From NCBI RefSeq assembly GCF_005434965.1, contig NZ_SKCI01000001.1, positions 195,370 through 259,369 of the forward strand: DNA of 64,000 nt, in the 5' to 3' direction. This document shows, piece after piece, positions 49,028 through 59,132 of the stretch. Source of the DNA: Marimonas lutisalis (GTDB lineage: Bacteria; Pseudomonadota; Alphaproteobacteria; Rhodobacterales; Rhodobacteraceae). Position 1 is the first letter of the stretch, and the number at the start of each line of letters is the position of its first letter. Under the pieces are notes generated by a model. That model worked only from the letters and a program-made list of their open reading frames with translations, searched no databases and had not been told where the DNA came from. Position numbers and translations under genes: made by a program.

Positions 49028-50067
49028 GCGGCGTGCAAACCCTGACCGTCGCGGCGGGCGAAGGCGGCCAGCGGCTTGACCGGTGGTTCCGCCGCCAGTT
49101 TCCGCATGTGCCGCAGGGCCGGATCGAGAAGATGTGCCGCAAGGGCGAATTGCGCGTGGATGGCGGACGGGTGAAACCGGCAACGCGCGTGGAAGAGGGC
49201 CAAAGCGTGCGCGTCCCGCCGCTGCCGGACCCGGACGGGCCGGCGCCCAAGCCCGTGGCGCCGCAGGTTTCCAAGGCCGATGCCGAGATGATCCGTGCCG
49301 CGGTGATCTGGAAGGATGACCACATCATCGCGCTGAACAAGCCGCCGGGCCTGCCGACACAGGGCGGCAGCAAGCAGACGCGCCACGTGGACGGGCTGGC
49401 CGAGGCGTTGAAATTCGGACTGGATGAAAAGCCGCGCCTCGTGCACCGGCTCGACAAGGATACTTCGGGCGTTCTGCTCCTGGCGCGCACCCGGGCGGTG
49501 GCGCAGGCGCTGACCGCCGCGATCCGCCACCGCGAAACGCGCAAGATCTACTGGGCCGTCGTCGCCGGTGTGCCGCGCCCCTACCTGGGTGAGATCAAGT
49601 ATGGCCTCGTGAAGGCCCCGGGCGGTGGCAAGGGGCAGGGCGAAAAGATGCTGTGCATCCACCCCCGCGAGGTCGAGCGCACCCCGGGCGCCAAGCGTGC
49701 GGTCACGCTCTATGCCACGCTTTTCCGCGTGGCCGAGCGCGCCAGCTGGGTGGCAATGGAACCGATTACCGGCCGCACGCACCAGCTGCGCGCGCATATG
49801 GCCGAGATCGGCCACCCGATCGTGGGCGATGGCAAGTATGGCGGCTCGAGCCAGGAGAACCTGGGCGATGGCTGGGGCGCGAAGCTGGGCGGGGTCATCT
49901 CGAACAAGCTGCACCTGCATGCGCGGATGATGCGGTTCGAACACCCGGTCACCGGCAAGCTGGTGACGATCACCGCACCGCTTCCCGAGCACATGGCGCA
50001 TACGTTCGAAACCTTCGGCTGGACGCCCGACCTGGCCGCCGAGGACCCGTTCGAGGCGCTGGGATGA
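49024..50067 (+). CDS. RluC/RluD-family pseudouridine synthase
   Basis: This enzyme converts uridine to pseudouridine in RNA, probably 23S rRNA. It is 347 residues: S4 RNA-binding domain at about 15-75 (GQRLDRWFRRQFPHVPQGRIEKMCRKGELRVDG), then the catalytic domain with LNKPPGLPTQGG, and PRLVHRLDKDTSGVLLLART with the catalytic Asp. Near the C-terminus are GRTHQLRAHMAEIGHPIVGD. The GTG start overlaps the crcB stop (GTGA). Whether it is RluC or RluD cannot be told; the fit is with the RluC-like group of alphaproteobacteria. Confidence 0.93.
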   Translation: MSGVQTLTVAAGEGGQRLDRWFRRQFPHVPQGRIEKMCRKGELRVDGGRVKPATRVEEGQSVRVPPLPDPDGPAPKPVAPQVSKADAEMIRAAVIWKDDHIIALNKPPGLPTQGGSKQTRHVDGLAEALKFGLDEKPRLVHRLDKDTSGVLLLARTRAVAQALTAAIRHRETRKIYWAVVAGVPRPYLGEIKYGLVKAPGGGKGQGEKMLCIHPREVERTPGAKRAVTLYATLFRVAERASWVAMEPITGRTHQLRAHMAEIGHPIVGDGKYGGSSQENLGDGWGAKLGGVISNKLHLHARMMRFEHPVTGKLVTITAPLPEHMAHTFETFGWTPDLAAEDPFEALG

Positions 50068-50747
50068 GTGAGCGTCTGCGTCTCGTGGTTTTCGATGTCG
50101 ACGGCACGCTGGCCGACAGCCTGGCCGAGATCGTCGCCGCCATGGGCGCGGCCTTTGCCGGCGAGGACCTGGAGGCGCCGTCGCGCGGCGAGATCCTGTC
50201 GATTGTCGGACTGTCACTGGATCAGGCAATGGCGCGACTGGCACCAGAGCTGAGCGCCGGAAAACACGCGGCGCTGGTCGAGGGCTACAAGCAGGCCTAT
50301 TTCCGGCAGCGGCAGGAAAACGGGGCGTCGCCGCTTTACCCCGGCGCGCGCGAAATGCTTGAGATGCTGGCGCAGGACCCGTTCCTGCTGATGGGGGTGG
50401 CCACGGGAAAGTCTAAACGCGGCCTTGATGCATTGATCGAGGCGCATGGGCTGGAGGCGTTTTTCGTCACCCGGCAGGTGGCCGATTTCCACCCGTCCAA
50501 GCCGCATCCCGCGATGCTGCACGCGGCGCTGGCCGAGGCCGGTACGAGCGCGGGGGACGCGGTGATGATCGGCGACACCACCTATGATATCGATATGGCC
50601 CGCGCCGCGCGGATGCGCGCCATCGGCGTGAACTGGGGCTATCACCCGGCCGACCGGCTGGGCGCCGATGCCATCGTCGAAGACTTCGCAGCGCTGCCCG
50701 GCACGATCGAGTGGCTTGTCCCCCGCAACCCGGAGAATCGTTCATGA
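50064..50747 (+). CDS. HAD-family hydrolase (phosphoglycolate-phosphatase-like)
   Basis: The 227-residue protein has the HAD motifs: DVDGTLADS (motif I, residues about 10-18), ATGKSKRGLD (II), the Lys in FHPSKPHPAML (III), and GDTTYDIDMARAA (IV). Cap region 1 lies in between. Such proteins are phosphatases of small phospho-metabolites. It overlaps rluC and ATP12 by ATGA, giving a coupled crcB-rluC-HAD-atp12 unit that is widespread in Rhodobacteraceae. Confidence 0.9.
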   Translation: MSERLRLVVFDVDGTLADSLAEIVAAMGAAFAGEDLEAPSRGEILSIVGLSLDQAMARLAPELSAGKHAALVEGYKQAYFRQRQENGASPLYPGAREMLEMLAQDPFLLMGVATGKSKRGLDALIEAHGLEAFFVTRQVADFHPSKPHPAMLHAALAEAGTSAGDAVMIGDTTYDIDMARAARMRAIGVNWGYHPADRLGADAIVEDFAALPGTIEWLVPRNPENRS

Positions 50748-51460
50748 GTGAATGGAAATCCAAACGCTTCTGGAAAGAGGTCACCACCGCGCCCGAAGAT
50801 GACGGGTTCGCGGTTTTGCTCGATGGCCGCCCTGTGCGCACGCCGGCCAAAGTGCCGCTTGTGTTGCCGACCGAGGCGCTGGCGCGCGAAGTGGCCGCCG
50901 AATGGGCGGCCCAGGAGGGCGAGATCGCCCCGGTCAGCATGCCCTTCACCCGTTCGGCCAATGCGGCGATCGACAAGGTGCGCACCCAGTTCGACGAAGT
51001 GGCCGAGATGCTGGCCGCCTATGGCGACAGCGATCTGCTGTGTTACCGCGCGGAAGGCCCCGAGGCGCTGGTGGTGCGCCAGGCCGAGGGCTGGGACCCG
51101 TTGTTGGAATGGCTGCGCAAGGCGTTCGGGATTGCGCTGAGCCCGGTTTCGGGGGTCATGCATGCGCCTCAACCTGCTGAAAGCATGGTGAAAATCCGCG
51201 AGATAACACAGCAGATGAGCGCATTCGAGCTGACCGGTTTCCATGATCTGGTCTCGCTCAGCGGCTCGTTCGTGTTGGCACTGGCGGCGACGCAGGGCCT
51301 GCATCCGCCCGAAACACTCTGGGCGTTGTCGCGCATCGACGAGACCTGGCAGGAAGAACAATGGGGACGCGATGACGAGGCCACCGAGGCCGCCGAGGTG
51401 AAAAAGGCCGCGTTCCTGCATGCCCACCGTTTTTTCCAGGCTGCCCGCAAAGGCGGCTGA
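50744..51460 (+). CDS. ATP12-family F1-ATPase assembly chaperone
   Basis: ATP12 assists assembly of the F1 alpha subunit; alphaproteobacteria carry homologs of the mitochondrial factor. The 238-residue protein shows KRFWKEVTTAPEDDGFAVLLDGRPVRTPAKVPLVLPTEALAREVAAEWAAQEGEI and SDLLCYRAEGPEALVVRQ, then WDPLLEWLRKAFGI. ATG at 50744, overlapping the HAD stop, is the family start. Confidence 0.92.
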   Translation: MSEWKSKRFWKEVTTAPEDDGFAVLLDGRPVRTPAKVPLVLPTEALAREVAAEWAAQEGEIAPVSMPFTRSANAAIDKVRTQFDEVAEMLAAYGDSDLLCYRAEGPEALVVRQAEGWDPLLEWLRKAFGIALSPVSGVMHAPQPAESMVKIREITQQMSAFELTGFHDLVSLSGSFVLALAATQGLHPPETLWALSRIDETWQEEQWGRDDEATEAAEVKKAAFLHAHRFFQAARKGG

Positions 51461-51667
51461 ATGCCCCCTGAAACATCAAACGGTTGACCATGCGGAACCC
51501 GCACGAGAGATCGCGATGATTTGCGCATTGGTCCCTTGACCTTCCGCGCCAATTCCGACCAAACTCCTCGCCATTGAGAAGGGTGCACCTTCTCGGATAT
51601 CGACCCCGGCCCAGAAAAGGCCGGGCCAACCGTCCGTGAAAGGGCGGACAATCAGGAAGAGGTAAAC

Positions 51668-52687
51668 ATGAAAAAAACCGTATTTCTTGGTGCTCTCACC
51701 GTTGCAGGCCTGGCCGCTGGCGCAGCCGCCGCAGGCACGCTCGACGATGTGAAGGCACGTGGCAAGCTGAACTGTGGTGTGTCCACCGGTCTGGTCGGCT
51801 TTGCTGCACCCGATGCGAATGGTGAATGGAACGGCTTCGACGTGTCGGTTTGCCGCGCCGTCGCTGCGGCCGTGCTGGGCGATCCGGCTGCCGTGGAATT
51901 CGTGCCGACCACCGGCAAGACCCGCTTCACCGCGCTCGCCTCGGGCGAGGTTGACATGCTGGCCCGGAACACCACCTGGACCTTCTCGCGCGACGTGGAC
52001 CTCAAGTTCACCTTTGTCGGCGTGAACTACTATGACGGCCAGGGCTTCATGGTCCCGAAAGAGTTGGGCGTGAGCTCGGCCAAGGAACTCGACGGCTCGA
52101 CCGTCTGCATCCAGACCGGCACTACGACCGAGCTGAACCTGGCGGATTTCTTCCGCTCGAACAACATCAGCTACGAGCCGGTTCCGATCGAAACCAACGC
52201 CGAAGCGCAGCAGCAGTACCTGGCCGGCGCCTGTGACGTCTACACCACCGACGCATCGGGCCTCGCCGCGACCCGCGCAACCTTCGAGAACCCGGCCGAT
52301 CACGTCGTTCTGCCGGAAATCATCTCGAAAGAGCCGCTCGGCCCGCTCGTGCGTCATGGCGACGACGAATGGGGCGACGTGGTGCGCTGGACGCTGAACG
52401 CGCTGATCACCGCTGAAGAGCTGGGCATCACCTCGGCCAACGTCAAAGAAATGGCGTCGGCAGCCGGCAACAACCCGGAAATCAACCGTCTGCTCGGCAC
52501 CGAGGGCAACCTGGGCGAAATGCTGGGCCTCTCGGCTGACTGGGCGGTCGCTGCTCTGTCGTCGGGTGGCAACTACGGCGAGATCTTCGAGAAGAACATC
52601 GGCGAAAACACCCCGATCGGCCTGTCGCGCGGCCTGAACGCGCAGTGGACCGAAGGCGGCCTGATCTACTCGCCGCCGTTCCGTTAA
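51668..52687 (+). CDS. aapJ: General L-amino-acid ABC transporter, periplasmic binding protein
   Basis: AapJ/BztA captures glutamate, glutamine, aspartate and other L-amino acids in the periplasm. It is 339 residues with a signal peptide (cleavage near AAAAAG, residue 22), TLDDVKARGKLNCGVSTGLVGFAAPD, and WNGFDVSVCRAVAAAVLGD. The fold is a type II binding protein. It heads the aapJQMP operon. A hairpin follows (52700-52725). The name bztA is equally possible; specificity cannot be read from sequence. Confidence 0.95.
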   Translation: MKKTVFLGALTVAGLAAGAAAAGTLDDVKARGKLNCGVSTGLVGFAAPDANGEWNGFDVSVCRAVAAAVLGDPAAVEFVPTTGKTRFTALASGEVDMLARNTTWTFSRDVDLKFTFVGVNYYDGQGFMVPKELGVSSAKELDGSTVCIQTGTTTELNLADFFRSNNISYEPVPIETNAEAQQQYLAGACDVYTTDASGLAATRATFENPADHVVLPEIISKEPLGPLVRHGDDEWGDVVRWTLNALITAEELGITSANVKEMASAAGNNPEINRLLGTEGNLGEMLGLSADWAVAALSSGGNYGEIFEKNIGENTPIGLSRGLNAQWTEGGLIYSPPFR

Positions 52688-52699
52688 TCGGACGATGGC

Positions 52700-52728
52700 A
52701 AGGGCGCGGGACATCCCGCGCCCTTTTC
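52700..52728 (+). terminator. Stem-loop between aapJ and aapQ
   Basis: A perfect 11-bp stem AAGGGCGCGGG/CCCGCGCCCTT with an ACAT loop, followed by TTTCC. Likely a partial terminator and 3' stabiliser, a common way to make more binding protein than membrane subunits. Confidence 0.7.
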
Positions 52729-52809
52729 CAAATATAAGAACGGGTCCGTTGCGAGCAGGGCAAACCCTGCCGGAGACCGGGTCCGAGAAGACAGACAGGG
52801 ACGTCTTCC

Positions 52810-54198
52810 ATGACCACACTCACCGACCCGCCGAAACAGGCGTTTCGGCTGTCTCAGCTGATTTACGATACCCGGTATCGCTCGATGACCATTCAGGTCA
52901 TCGCGATGATCGGGTTCCTGATCCTGATCGGCTGGCTGATCTCGAACACCGCGCAGAACCTGGCGGACCTGGGCAAGGAGCCCTCGTTCCGCTTCCTGGG
53001 AGAGCCTGCGGGCTATGACATCAACCAGCGCCTGATCGACTATAACAACCAGGACACGCATTTGCGGGCGGCCTTTGTCGGGTTGCTCAACACACTTCTG
53101 GTGGCCTTCCTGGGCTGTATCACCGCCACCGTGCTGGGCGTGATCATCGGGGTGTTGCGCCTGTCGAAAAACTGGCTGGTGGCGCGGCTGATGACAGTCT
53201 ACGTGGAAATGTTCCGCAACGTGCCGGTGCTGCTGTGGATCGTGTTCGTCATGGCGATCCTGATCGAGAGCCTTCCGGCGCCACGGGCTTTCCGAGGCGA
53301 CAATCCCGAAGCCACCATGAAGGTGTTCGATTCCGTCGCTGTTACCAATCGCGGGGTCTACGTGCCCGAACTGCTCTTTGGCGTCGATGCCAGGGATGAA
53401 AAGGGTGAGTACCTCGATGCGCCCACGGGCTGGCGCGTGGGCCTGGGCGATCTGCCCATCGGGGCCAGCGCCGACAATCCCGCCTGCGCAAGCTACTATG
53501 CCACCGAAGGCGCCATGGCTGGTGAGCCGGGGCCGGGCTGCGGCACGTTCCAGATCAGCCTGGACCTGATGGCGGTGCTTTTCGTGCTGATTGCAGGGTT
53601 CTATTCCGCGCACCGGATCAAGCTGCGCGCCGACCGCATTCAGGAGGCCACCGGCGAGCGGCCGACTACCTGGTATCTGCGCCTTGGCGTTGTGGTCGTG
53701 CCCCTGTTGATCGTGCTTTACGCACTGGGCGCCTATCTCGCCTATCCCGAGCTCAGGGGCTTCAACTTCCGTGGCGGGACGCATATGCGCAACTCGCTGA
53801 TTGCGCTCTGGCTGGCGCTGTCGCTTTACACGGCCGCCTTCATCGCGGAAATCGTGCGCGCCGGGATCATGGCCATCAGCCACGGCCAGACCGAAGCCGC
53901 GGCGGCGCTGGGTCTGCGTTCGAACCGGATCATGTCTCTCGTGATCCTGCCGCAGGCGCTGCGGGTGATCATTCCGCCGCTGATCTCGAACTACCTCAAC
54001 CTCACCAAGAACAGCTCTCTGGCGATCGCGGTGGGATATATGGACATCACCGGTACGCTGATGGGCATTACCCTGAACCAGACGGGCCGCGAGCTCGAGA
54101 CGGTTCTTCTGGGCATGCTCATTTACCTGACGATCAGCCTCAGCATCTCGGCGGTGATGAACTGGTACAACAACCGTGTGAAACTGGTGGAGCGGTAA
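52810..54198 (+). CDS. aapQ: Amino-acid ABC transporter permease AapQ/BztB
   Basis: One of two inner-membrane permeases of the transporter. It is 462 residues with about eight hydrophobic segments. The first TM pair is followed by a long insertion, and the conserved EAA-type motif lies in FIAEIVRAGIMAISHGQTEAAAALGLRSNRIMSLVILPQALRVIIPPLISNYLNLTKNSSLAIAVGYMDI (in parts). It is longer than most His/Glu permeases, a family trait. aapM follows 1 bp after the stop. Confidence 0.93.
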   Translation: MTTLTDPPKQAFRLSQLIYDTRYRSMTIQVIAMIGFLILIGWLISNTAQNLADLGKEPSFRFLGEPAGYDINQRLIDYNNQDTHLRAAFVGLLNTLLVAFLGCITATVLGVIIGVLRLSKNWLVARLMTVYVEMFRNVPVLLWIVFVMAILIESLPAPRAFRGDNPEATMKVFDSVAVTNRGVYVPELLFGVDARDEKGEYLDAPTGWRVGLGDLPIGASADNPACASYYATEGAMAGEPGPGCGTFQISLDLMAVLFVLIAGFYSAHRIKLRADRIQEATGERPTTWYLRLGVVVVPLLIVLYALGAYLAYPELRGFNFRGGTHMRNSLIALWLALSLYTAAFIAEIVRAGIMAISHGQTEAAAALGLRSNRIMSLVILPQALRVIIPPLISNYLNLTKNSSLAIAVGYMDITGTLMGITLNQTGRELETVLLGMLIYLTISLSISAVMNWYNNRVKLVER

Positions 54199-54199
54199 G

Positions 54200-55543
54200 A
54201 TGAGCGATCTGTCCTTTGTCCGCACCGAAATGCTGCCCGAGAAAGAGCCACCCGCCTCGACGGTCGGGGCCATCGGGTGGGCACGTGAAAACCTGTTCTC
54301 GGGCTGGTTCAACTCGATCCTGACCGTGGTCTCGCTCACGGTGATCTACTACGTGCTCTCGACCCTGCTGACCTGGGCGATCTCGCCCACCTGGAGCGCG
54401 ACCTCACTGGGCGAATGCCGCGACATCCTGGCGGAAGTGGGCCGCGAAGGCCACTATGCCGGGGCCTGCTGGGGCGTGATCCGTGATCGCTGGATCCAGC
54501 TCCTCTTCGGCTTCTACCCGTCCGAGCTCTACTGGCGTCCGATCCTGGCCTTCATCCTGCTGGGTGTGGCGCTGGCGCCGGTGCTCTTCTCGGATAAGGT
54601 CACCCCCAAGCTTCTGTGGTTCTCGGCGGTCTTTCCGTTCCTGTTCCCCTGGCTTCTGTGGGGCGGCACCATCTGGGCGCCGCTGGCGGTGATCGCCGGT
54701 TTCGTCATCGGCTGGTTCGTCTACAAGGCGGTCGATGCCTCGGCTGGCAGCCTGGCCGGGATCATCGCGGCCGTGGTCGCCGCCGTGGTCTGGTGGATGT
54801 TCCTGTCGGGCTACGTGGTCAACGGGGTGCCGAACCCCGATGATCCCAATGCCGTCGGTGGTCTCAACGCCCTGCTGCCAATCGGGATCGAAGCGGTGGA
54901 AAGCCGCAATTTTGGGGGCTTTATGCTGTCGATCACCATCGGGGTCGTCGCCATTGCCTGTTCGCTGCCGCTGGGCATCGTGCTGGCGCTGGGGCGGCAA
55001 TCGGACCTGCTGATCGTCAAGGCGCTCTGTGTAGGCTTTATCGAATTTATCCGCGGCGTGCCTCTGATCACGCTCTTGTTCGTGGCCTCGACGCTTCTGA
55101 ACATCTTTATGCCGCCGGGCACGAATTTCGACATCATCCTGCGGGTGATCATCATGGCGACGCTGTTTGCCTCGGCCTACATGGCCGAAGTGATCCGTGG
55201 CGGTCTGGCCGCGCTGCCCAAGGGCCAGTACGAAGGCGCCGACAGCCTCGGGCTGAATTACTGGCAGGCGCAGCGGCTCATTATCATGCCGCAGGCGCTG
55301 AAGATCTCGATCCCCGGTATCGTCAGCACCTTCATCGGGCTGTTCAAGGATACCACGCTGGTCTCCATCATCGGCCTCCTGGATCCGCTGGGCCTGTCGA
55401 ACTCGATCCGCGCCGACGCGGCGTGGAACGGCATCGTTTGGGAAATCTATGGCTTCATCGCGCTGATGTTCTTTGTCTTCTGCTTCGCCATGTCCCGTTA
55501 TTCCATGTATCTCGAGCGCAAGCTCCATACTGGCCATCGCTAA
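54200..55543 (+). CDS. aapM: Amino-acid ABC transporter permease AapM/BztC
   Basis: The second permease (447 residues). After an N-terminal region with several hydrophobic helices unlike those of other families, the conserved C-terminal permease core has IEFIRGVPLITLLFVAS and AEVIRGGLAALPKGQYEGADSLGLNYWQAQRLIIMPQALKISIPGIVSTFIGLFKDTTLVSIIGL (in parts). It pairs with AapQ to form the channel. It is followed by aapP after 12 bp. Confidence 0.93.
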   Translation: MSDLSFVRTEMLPEKEPPASTVGAIGWARENLFSGWFNSILTVVSLTVIYYVLSTLLTWAISPTWSATSLGECRDILAEVGREGHYAGACWGVIRDRWIQLLFGFYPSELYWRPILAFILLGVALAPVLFSDKVTPKLLWFSAVFPFLFPWLLWGGTIWAPLAVIAGFVIGWFVYKAVDASAGSLAGIIAAVVAAVVWWMFLSGYVVNGVPNPDDPNAVGGLNALLPIGIEAVESRNFGGFMLSITIGVVAIACSLPLGIVLALGRQSDLLIVKALCVGFIEFIRGVPLITLLFVASTLLNIFMPPGTNFDIILRVIIMATLFASAYMAEVIRGGLAALPKGQYEGADSLGLNYWQAQRLIIMPQALKISIPGIVSTFIGLFKDTTLVSIIGLLDPLGLSNSIRADAAWNGIVWEIYGFIALMFFVFCFAMSRYSMYLERKLHTGHR

Positions 55544-55555
55544 GGAGGGCCCATT

Positions 55556-56347
55556 ATGTCAGAACTCGCCATCGAACGTGAAATCGACCGTTCCAAGATG
55601 CAGGTGAGCGACGAGGTCGCCATCGAAATCACCAACATGAACAAGTGGTACGGGGCCTTCCACGTGCTGCGGGACATCAACCTGACCGTTCAGCGCGGCG
55701 AACGCATCGTGATCGCCGGGCCGTCGGGCTCGGGCAAGTCCACGCTGATCCGCTGTATCAACGCGCTGGAAGAACACCAGCAGGGCCAGATCGTGGTGGA
55801 TGGCACGGTGCTCAGCTCGGACCTCAAGAACATCGACAAGATCCGCTCCGAGGTCGGCATGGTGTTCCAGCACTTTAACCTGTTCCCGCATCTGACGATC
55901 CTGGAAAACTGCACGCTGGCACCGATCTGGGTGCGGAAAATTCCGCGCAAGGAAGCGGAAGAAACCGCGATGCATTTCCTTGAAAAGGTGAAAATCCCCG
56001 AACAGGCCGACAAATACCCCGGCCAACTTTCGGGCGGGCAGCAGCAGCGCGTGGCCATCGCCCGGTCGTTGTGCATGATGCCGCGGATCATGCTTTTCGA
56101 CGAACCCACCTCGGCGCTTGATCCGGAGATGATCAAGGAGGTGCTCGACACCATGATCGAGCTGGCCGAGGAAGGCATGACCATGCTGTGTGTGACACAC
56201 GAGATGGGCTTTGCCCGCCAGGTCGCCAACCGGGTGATCTTCATGGACCAGGGCCAGATCGTGGAACAGAACGAACCCGAAGAGTTCTTCAACAACCCGC
56301 AAAGCGACCGGACCAAGCTGTTCCTCAGCCAGATCCTGGGGCACTGA
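55556..56347 (+). CDS. aapP: Amino-acid ABC transporter ATP-binding protein AapP/BztD
   Basis: The 263-residue ATPase of the transporter. Walker [10 protein letters not shown] (about 58-66), the Q-loop, signature LSGGQQQR, Walker [15 protein letters not shown], and switch His in CVTHEMGFA. It is the last gene of the aap operon, preceded by AGGAGGGCCC, and closed by a terminator 22 bp after the stop. Confidence 0.96.
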   Translation: MSELAIEREIDRSKMQVSDEVAIEITNMNKWYGAFHVLRDINLTVQRGERIVIAGPSGSGKSTLIRCINALEEHQQGQIVVDGTVLSSDLKNIDKIRSEVGMVFQHFNLFPHLTILENCTLAPIWVRKIPRKEAEETAMHFLEKVKIPEQADKYPGQLSGGQQQRVAIARSLCMMPRIMLFDEPTSALDPEMIKEVLDTMIELAEEGMTMLCVTHEMGFARQVANRVIFMDQGQIVEQNEPEEFFNNPQSDRTKLFLSQILGH

Positions 56348-56369
56348 CACGGGCTGAACGGATTTCACT

Positions 56370-56396
56370 GGGCGGGGCATGACCCCGCCCTTTTTA
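56370..56396 (+). terminator. Terminator of the aap operon
   Basis: GGGCGGGG (56370-56377) pairs with CCCCGCCC (56383-56390), loop CATGA, followed by TTTTT. Confidence 0.92.
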
Positions 56397-56439
56397 GTTT
56401 TGTCCGCCATTTCGGTGAAATCGCCGGTATCACCGGGCC

Positions 56440-57495
56440 TCAGTCAATCGGCGCGTGAAGTCTGGTTTCCGAGGTGATGATCCCGCCGCGATTGCCGATT
56501 TCGATACTGCCATAGCGTTCCCTGAAAACCTCGGGCAGAGGCCGGTCGCCGGGCATCGAGAGCCAGAGGCGGAACAGGTGCCGCCGCTTTTTCGGGTCGG
56601 GCCAGTCGGTGAACCCGGTCCGGTCATGCAGTTGCGAGTGATTGTAGACGAACTGCATGTCGCCCGGGCGCAGCCGCATTCTGAGGTGCATTTCCGGATC
56701 GTCGCAAAGCTTGTCGAACAGGTCCAGGGCCGCCCGCTGGCGTGCGTCCATCTTGGGCGCGCCGTCAAAGCGCTGGGCGCTTTCGATATACTGGCGCTGG
56801 TAGAACACGGTCAGGAACCCGTCGAACCAGCTCAGGACCGGGATCGTCATCCACTCCTGCATGCCCGCGGGCACCTCGCCGCGCCGGTCGGTGGCGATGG
56901 GTTCAAACAGCGCCCGGGCCAGGTCGGGAGCCTCCTCCAGCATCCTGTTGAACACCGAAACCGCGCTCACCAGGAGCGAGTCGCCACCCTCTTTGGCATC
57001 TTGCAGGCAGAGCAGGGCGACCACATCCGCGCTGTCGGTGTGAAAGCTTTGCCGCGCGCTGGTCTGATAGATGCGCGCCTTGGGGTCATTGGCATCCATG
57101 CCGATGTCGCGCACATGGCCCAGGATGTGGCCGGCGGCATTCTGTGAACGCGCAGTGCCCAGATGCGCACCGATGCCGCAGAACACGGCCGCGTTGGTCA
57201 GCTGATCGTGTTTTTCGACCGGCCAGCCGGACAGAACCTCAAAGCCGCAACCATGCAGCAGCCGGTGGGCCATGGCTTTCAGATGGTCCGAAAACCGGGG
57301 CAGGGGGAAATCGCGGGCGGTAATTTCGCCGACGTCGCGGCCCAGCGAGAGGTAGTGGCGCGCGGCCTCTTCAAGCTCGGCAATGGTGTCCCGGGAAAAA
57401 GTCACCTGCCACGCGTCGCGCCGCGCGTCCATGTCAGGCCCCAGCCAGGCACTCGGCCCGGTGATCGGGCTCTCGGGCATCGTCACCATTTTCAC
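56440..57495 (-). CDS. TauD/TfdA-family 2-oxoglutarate dioxygenase
   Basis: The 351-residue cytoplasmic enzyme belongs to the Fe(II)/2-oxoglutarate dioxygenases of the TauD type. The HxD pair is in FHTDSADVVALLCL (residues about 152-154), the distal His is in YNHSQLHDRTGF, and the 2OG-binding Arg is in RRHLFRLWLS. Substrates of this family include taurine and carnitine precursors; here the substrate is unknown. It lies downstream of purK in the same direction (36-bp gap) and convergent with aapP. Confidence 0.85.
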   Translation of the reverse strand: MKMVTMPESPITGPSAWLGPDMDARRDAWQVTFSRDTIAELEEAARHYLSLGRDVGEITARDFPLPRFSDHLKAMAHRLLHGCGFEVLSGWPVEKHDQLTNAAVFCGIGAHLGTARSQNAAGHILGHVRDIGMDANDPKARIYQTSARQSFHTDSADVVALLCLQDAKEGGDSLLVSAVSVFNRMLEEAPDLARALFEPIATDRRGEVPAGMQEWMTIPVLSWFDGFLTVFYQRQYIESAQRFDGAPKMDARQRAALDLFDKLCDDPEMHLRMRLRPGDMQFVYNHSQLHDRTGFTDWPDPKKRRHLFRLWLSMPGDRPLPEVFRERYGSIEIGNRGGIITSETRLHAPID

Positions 57496-57531
57496 GTTCC
57501 TCCCCGTCGCAAATAAACGCCGGGGCGCGGC

Positions 57532-58602
57532 TTATGGCAAGATCACGCGGTTCACATGGCCCATCTTGCGGCCGGGTTTCACATCCGCCTTGCCGTAAAG
57601 ATGGATCGACACGTTGCGCTCCCCGGCCAGGGCCGGCACGCGGTCCATGTCATCGCCGATCAGGTTTTCCATCACCACGTCGGCATAGCGCGATCCATCG
57701 CCCAGCGGCCAGCCGGTGATGGCGCGGATGTGCTGTTCGAACTGGTCGATGGCGCAGCCTTGCTGCGTCCAGTGGCCGGAATTGTGCACCCGCGGCGCGA
57801 TTTCGTTGACGAGCAGGCCCTGCGGCGTCACGAAAAGCTCGACCCCCATCACGCCCACATAATCCAGCGCGTTCAGGATCTGCGCGGCGAGCAGCACCGC
57901 GTCCGAGCGCTGCGCCGCCGTGAGGCGGGCGGGCACCGTTGTGGTGCGCAGGATGCCTTCGCGGTGCACGTTCTCGCCCGGATCGAAACAGGCCACCGAC
58001 CCGTCGATCCCGCGTGCGGCGATAACCGATACCTCGTGGCTGAAGTCGACGAACCCTTCCAGAACCGACGGTGCGCCCTGCATGTCGGCCCAGGCCGAAG
58101 CGGCGTCGTCCGCCGATGACAGCCGGACCTGGCCCTTGCCGTCATAGCCGAAGCGGCAGGTCTTCAGGATCGCCGGCGTGCCGATCTGTTCGATCGCCGC
58201 CGTCAGGTCATCAAGCGAGTTCACCGCCGCGTAGGGCGCGGTTTTCAGCCCCAGCCCGGTCAGGAAATCCTTCTCGATGATCCGGTCCTGGCTGACGCGC
58301 AGCGCCTCGCGCCCGGGGCGGATGGGTTTGGCGTGTTCCAGCACATCCAGCGCCGAGGTCGGGATATTCTCGAATTCGTAGGTGATGACATCGACGCTGT
58401 CGGCAAAGCGTTTCAGCGCGTCTTCGTCGTCATAGTCCGCCTGGATGTGGAAATTCGCCACATGGCTGGCCGGGCAATCGCCGCCCGGTTCGAACACGGC
58501 GGTCTTGTAGCCCAGCCGGCTGGCCGCGACCGACAGCATCCGGCCCAGCTGACCGCCGCCCAGCATGCCGATGACCGATCCGGGAGGCAGGGGCTTACTC
58601 AT
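57532..58602 (-). CDS. purK: 5-(carboxyamino)imidazole ribonucleotide synthase
   Basis: PurK uses ATP and bicarbonate to make N5-CAIR from AIR in purine synthesis. It is 356 residues with an N-terminal [31 protein letters not shown]-grasp domain with [18 protein letters not shown], and [12 protein letters not shown], and the C-terminal [13 protein letters not shown]. The ATG at 58602 overlaps the purE end by 8 bp; extra upstream codons are not part of the family. Confidence 0.96.
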   Translation of the reverse strand: MSKPLPPGSVIGMLGGGQLGRMLSVAASRLGYKTAVFEPGGDCPASHVANFHIQADYDDEDALKRFADSVDVITYEFENIPTSALDVLEHAKPIRPGREALRVSQDRIIEKDFLTGLGLKTAPYAAVNSLDDLTAAIEQIGTPAILKTCRFGYDGKGQVRLSSADDAASAWADMQGAPSVLEGFVDFSHEVSVIAARGIDGSVACFDPGENVHREGILRTTTVPARLTAAQRSDAVLLAAQILNALDYVGVMGVELFVTPQGLLVNEIAPRVHNSGHWTQQGCAIDQFEQHIRAITGWPLGDGSRYADVVMENLIGDDMDRVPALAGERNVSIHLYGKADVKPGRKMGHVNRVILP

Positions 58603-59083
58603 CGCGGGGCTCCTCGGGGATCGAGGCTGACAGCTCCGCGCGCCACTTGTCGAGCCGGCCCGCCAGGTCCGCGTCACCGATGGCCAGGATGCCGGCAGCC
58701 ATCAGCCCGGCATTGGCTGCCCCCGCGGCACCGATGGCCATCGTCGCCACCGGATAGCCCTTGGGCATCTGCACGATGGAATAGAGGCTGTCGACACCCG
58801 AAAGCGCCTTCGTCTGCACCGGCACACCGATCACCGGCACGCGCGTCTTGCTGGCCATCATGCCCGGCAGGTGCGCGGCACCCCCGGCGCCTGCGATGAT
58901 CACGTGCAAACCGCGGTCAACCGCCGATTTGCCATAGTCCCACAGCCGGTCCGGCGTGCGGTGGGCCGAAACGATTTTCGCCTCGTAGGCCACGCCCAGC
59001 TGATCCAGAATATCCGCGGCTTCCTTCATCGTCGGCCAGTCCGACTGGCTGCCCATGATTATGCCGACCTTGATGTCGCTCAT
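58595..59083 (-). CDS. purE: N5-carboxyaminoimidazole ribonucleotide mutase
   Basis: PurE (class I) moves the carboxyl of N5-CAIR to give CAIR. It is 162 residues: [36 protein letters not shown] with the conserved SAHRTP, and [18 protein letters not shown]. It is coupled to purK by overlap, and lies downstream of a DUF465 gene by 49 bp. Confidence 0.97.
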   Translation of the reverse strand: MSDIKVGIIMGSQSDWPTMKEAADILDQLGVAYEAKIVSAHRTPDRLWDYGKSAVDRGLHVIIAGAGGAAHLPGMMASKTRVPVIGVPVQTKALSGVDSLYSIVQMPKGYPVATMAIGAAGAANAGLMAAGILAIGDADLAGRLDKWRAELSASIPEEPRDE

Positions 59084-59132
59084 GATCTGTCCCCAAGTTC
59101 AAGGAAGGGCGCACTATAGGCAAAAACGCCGC

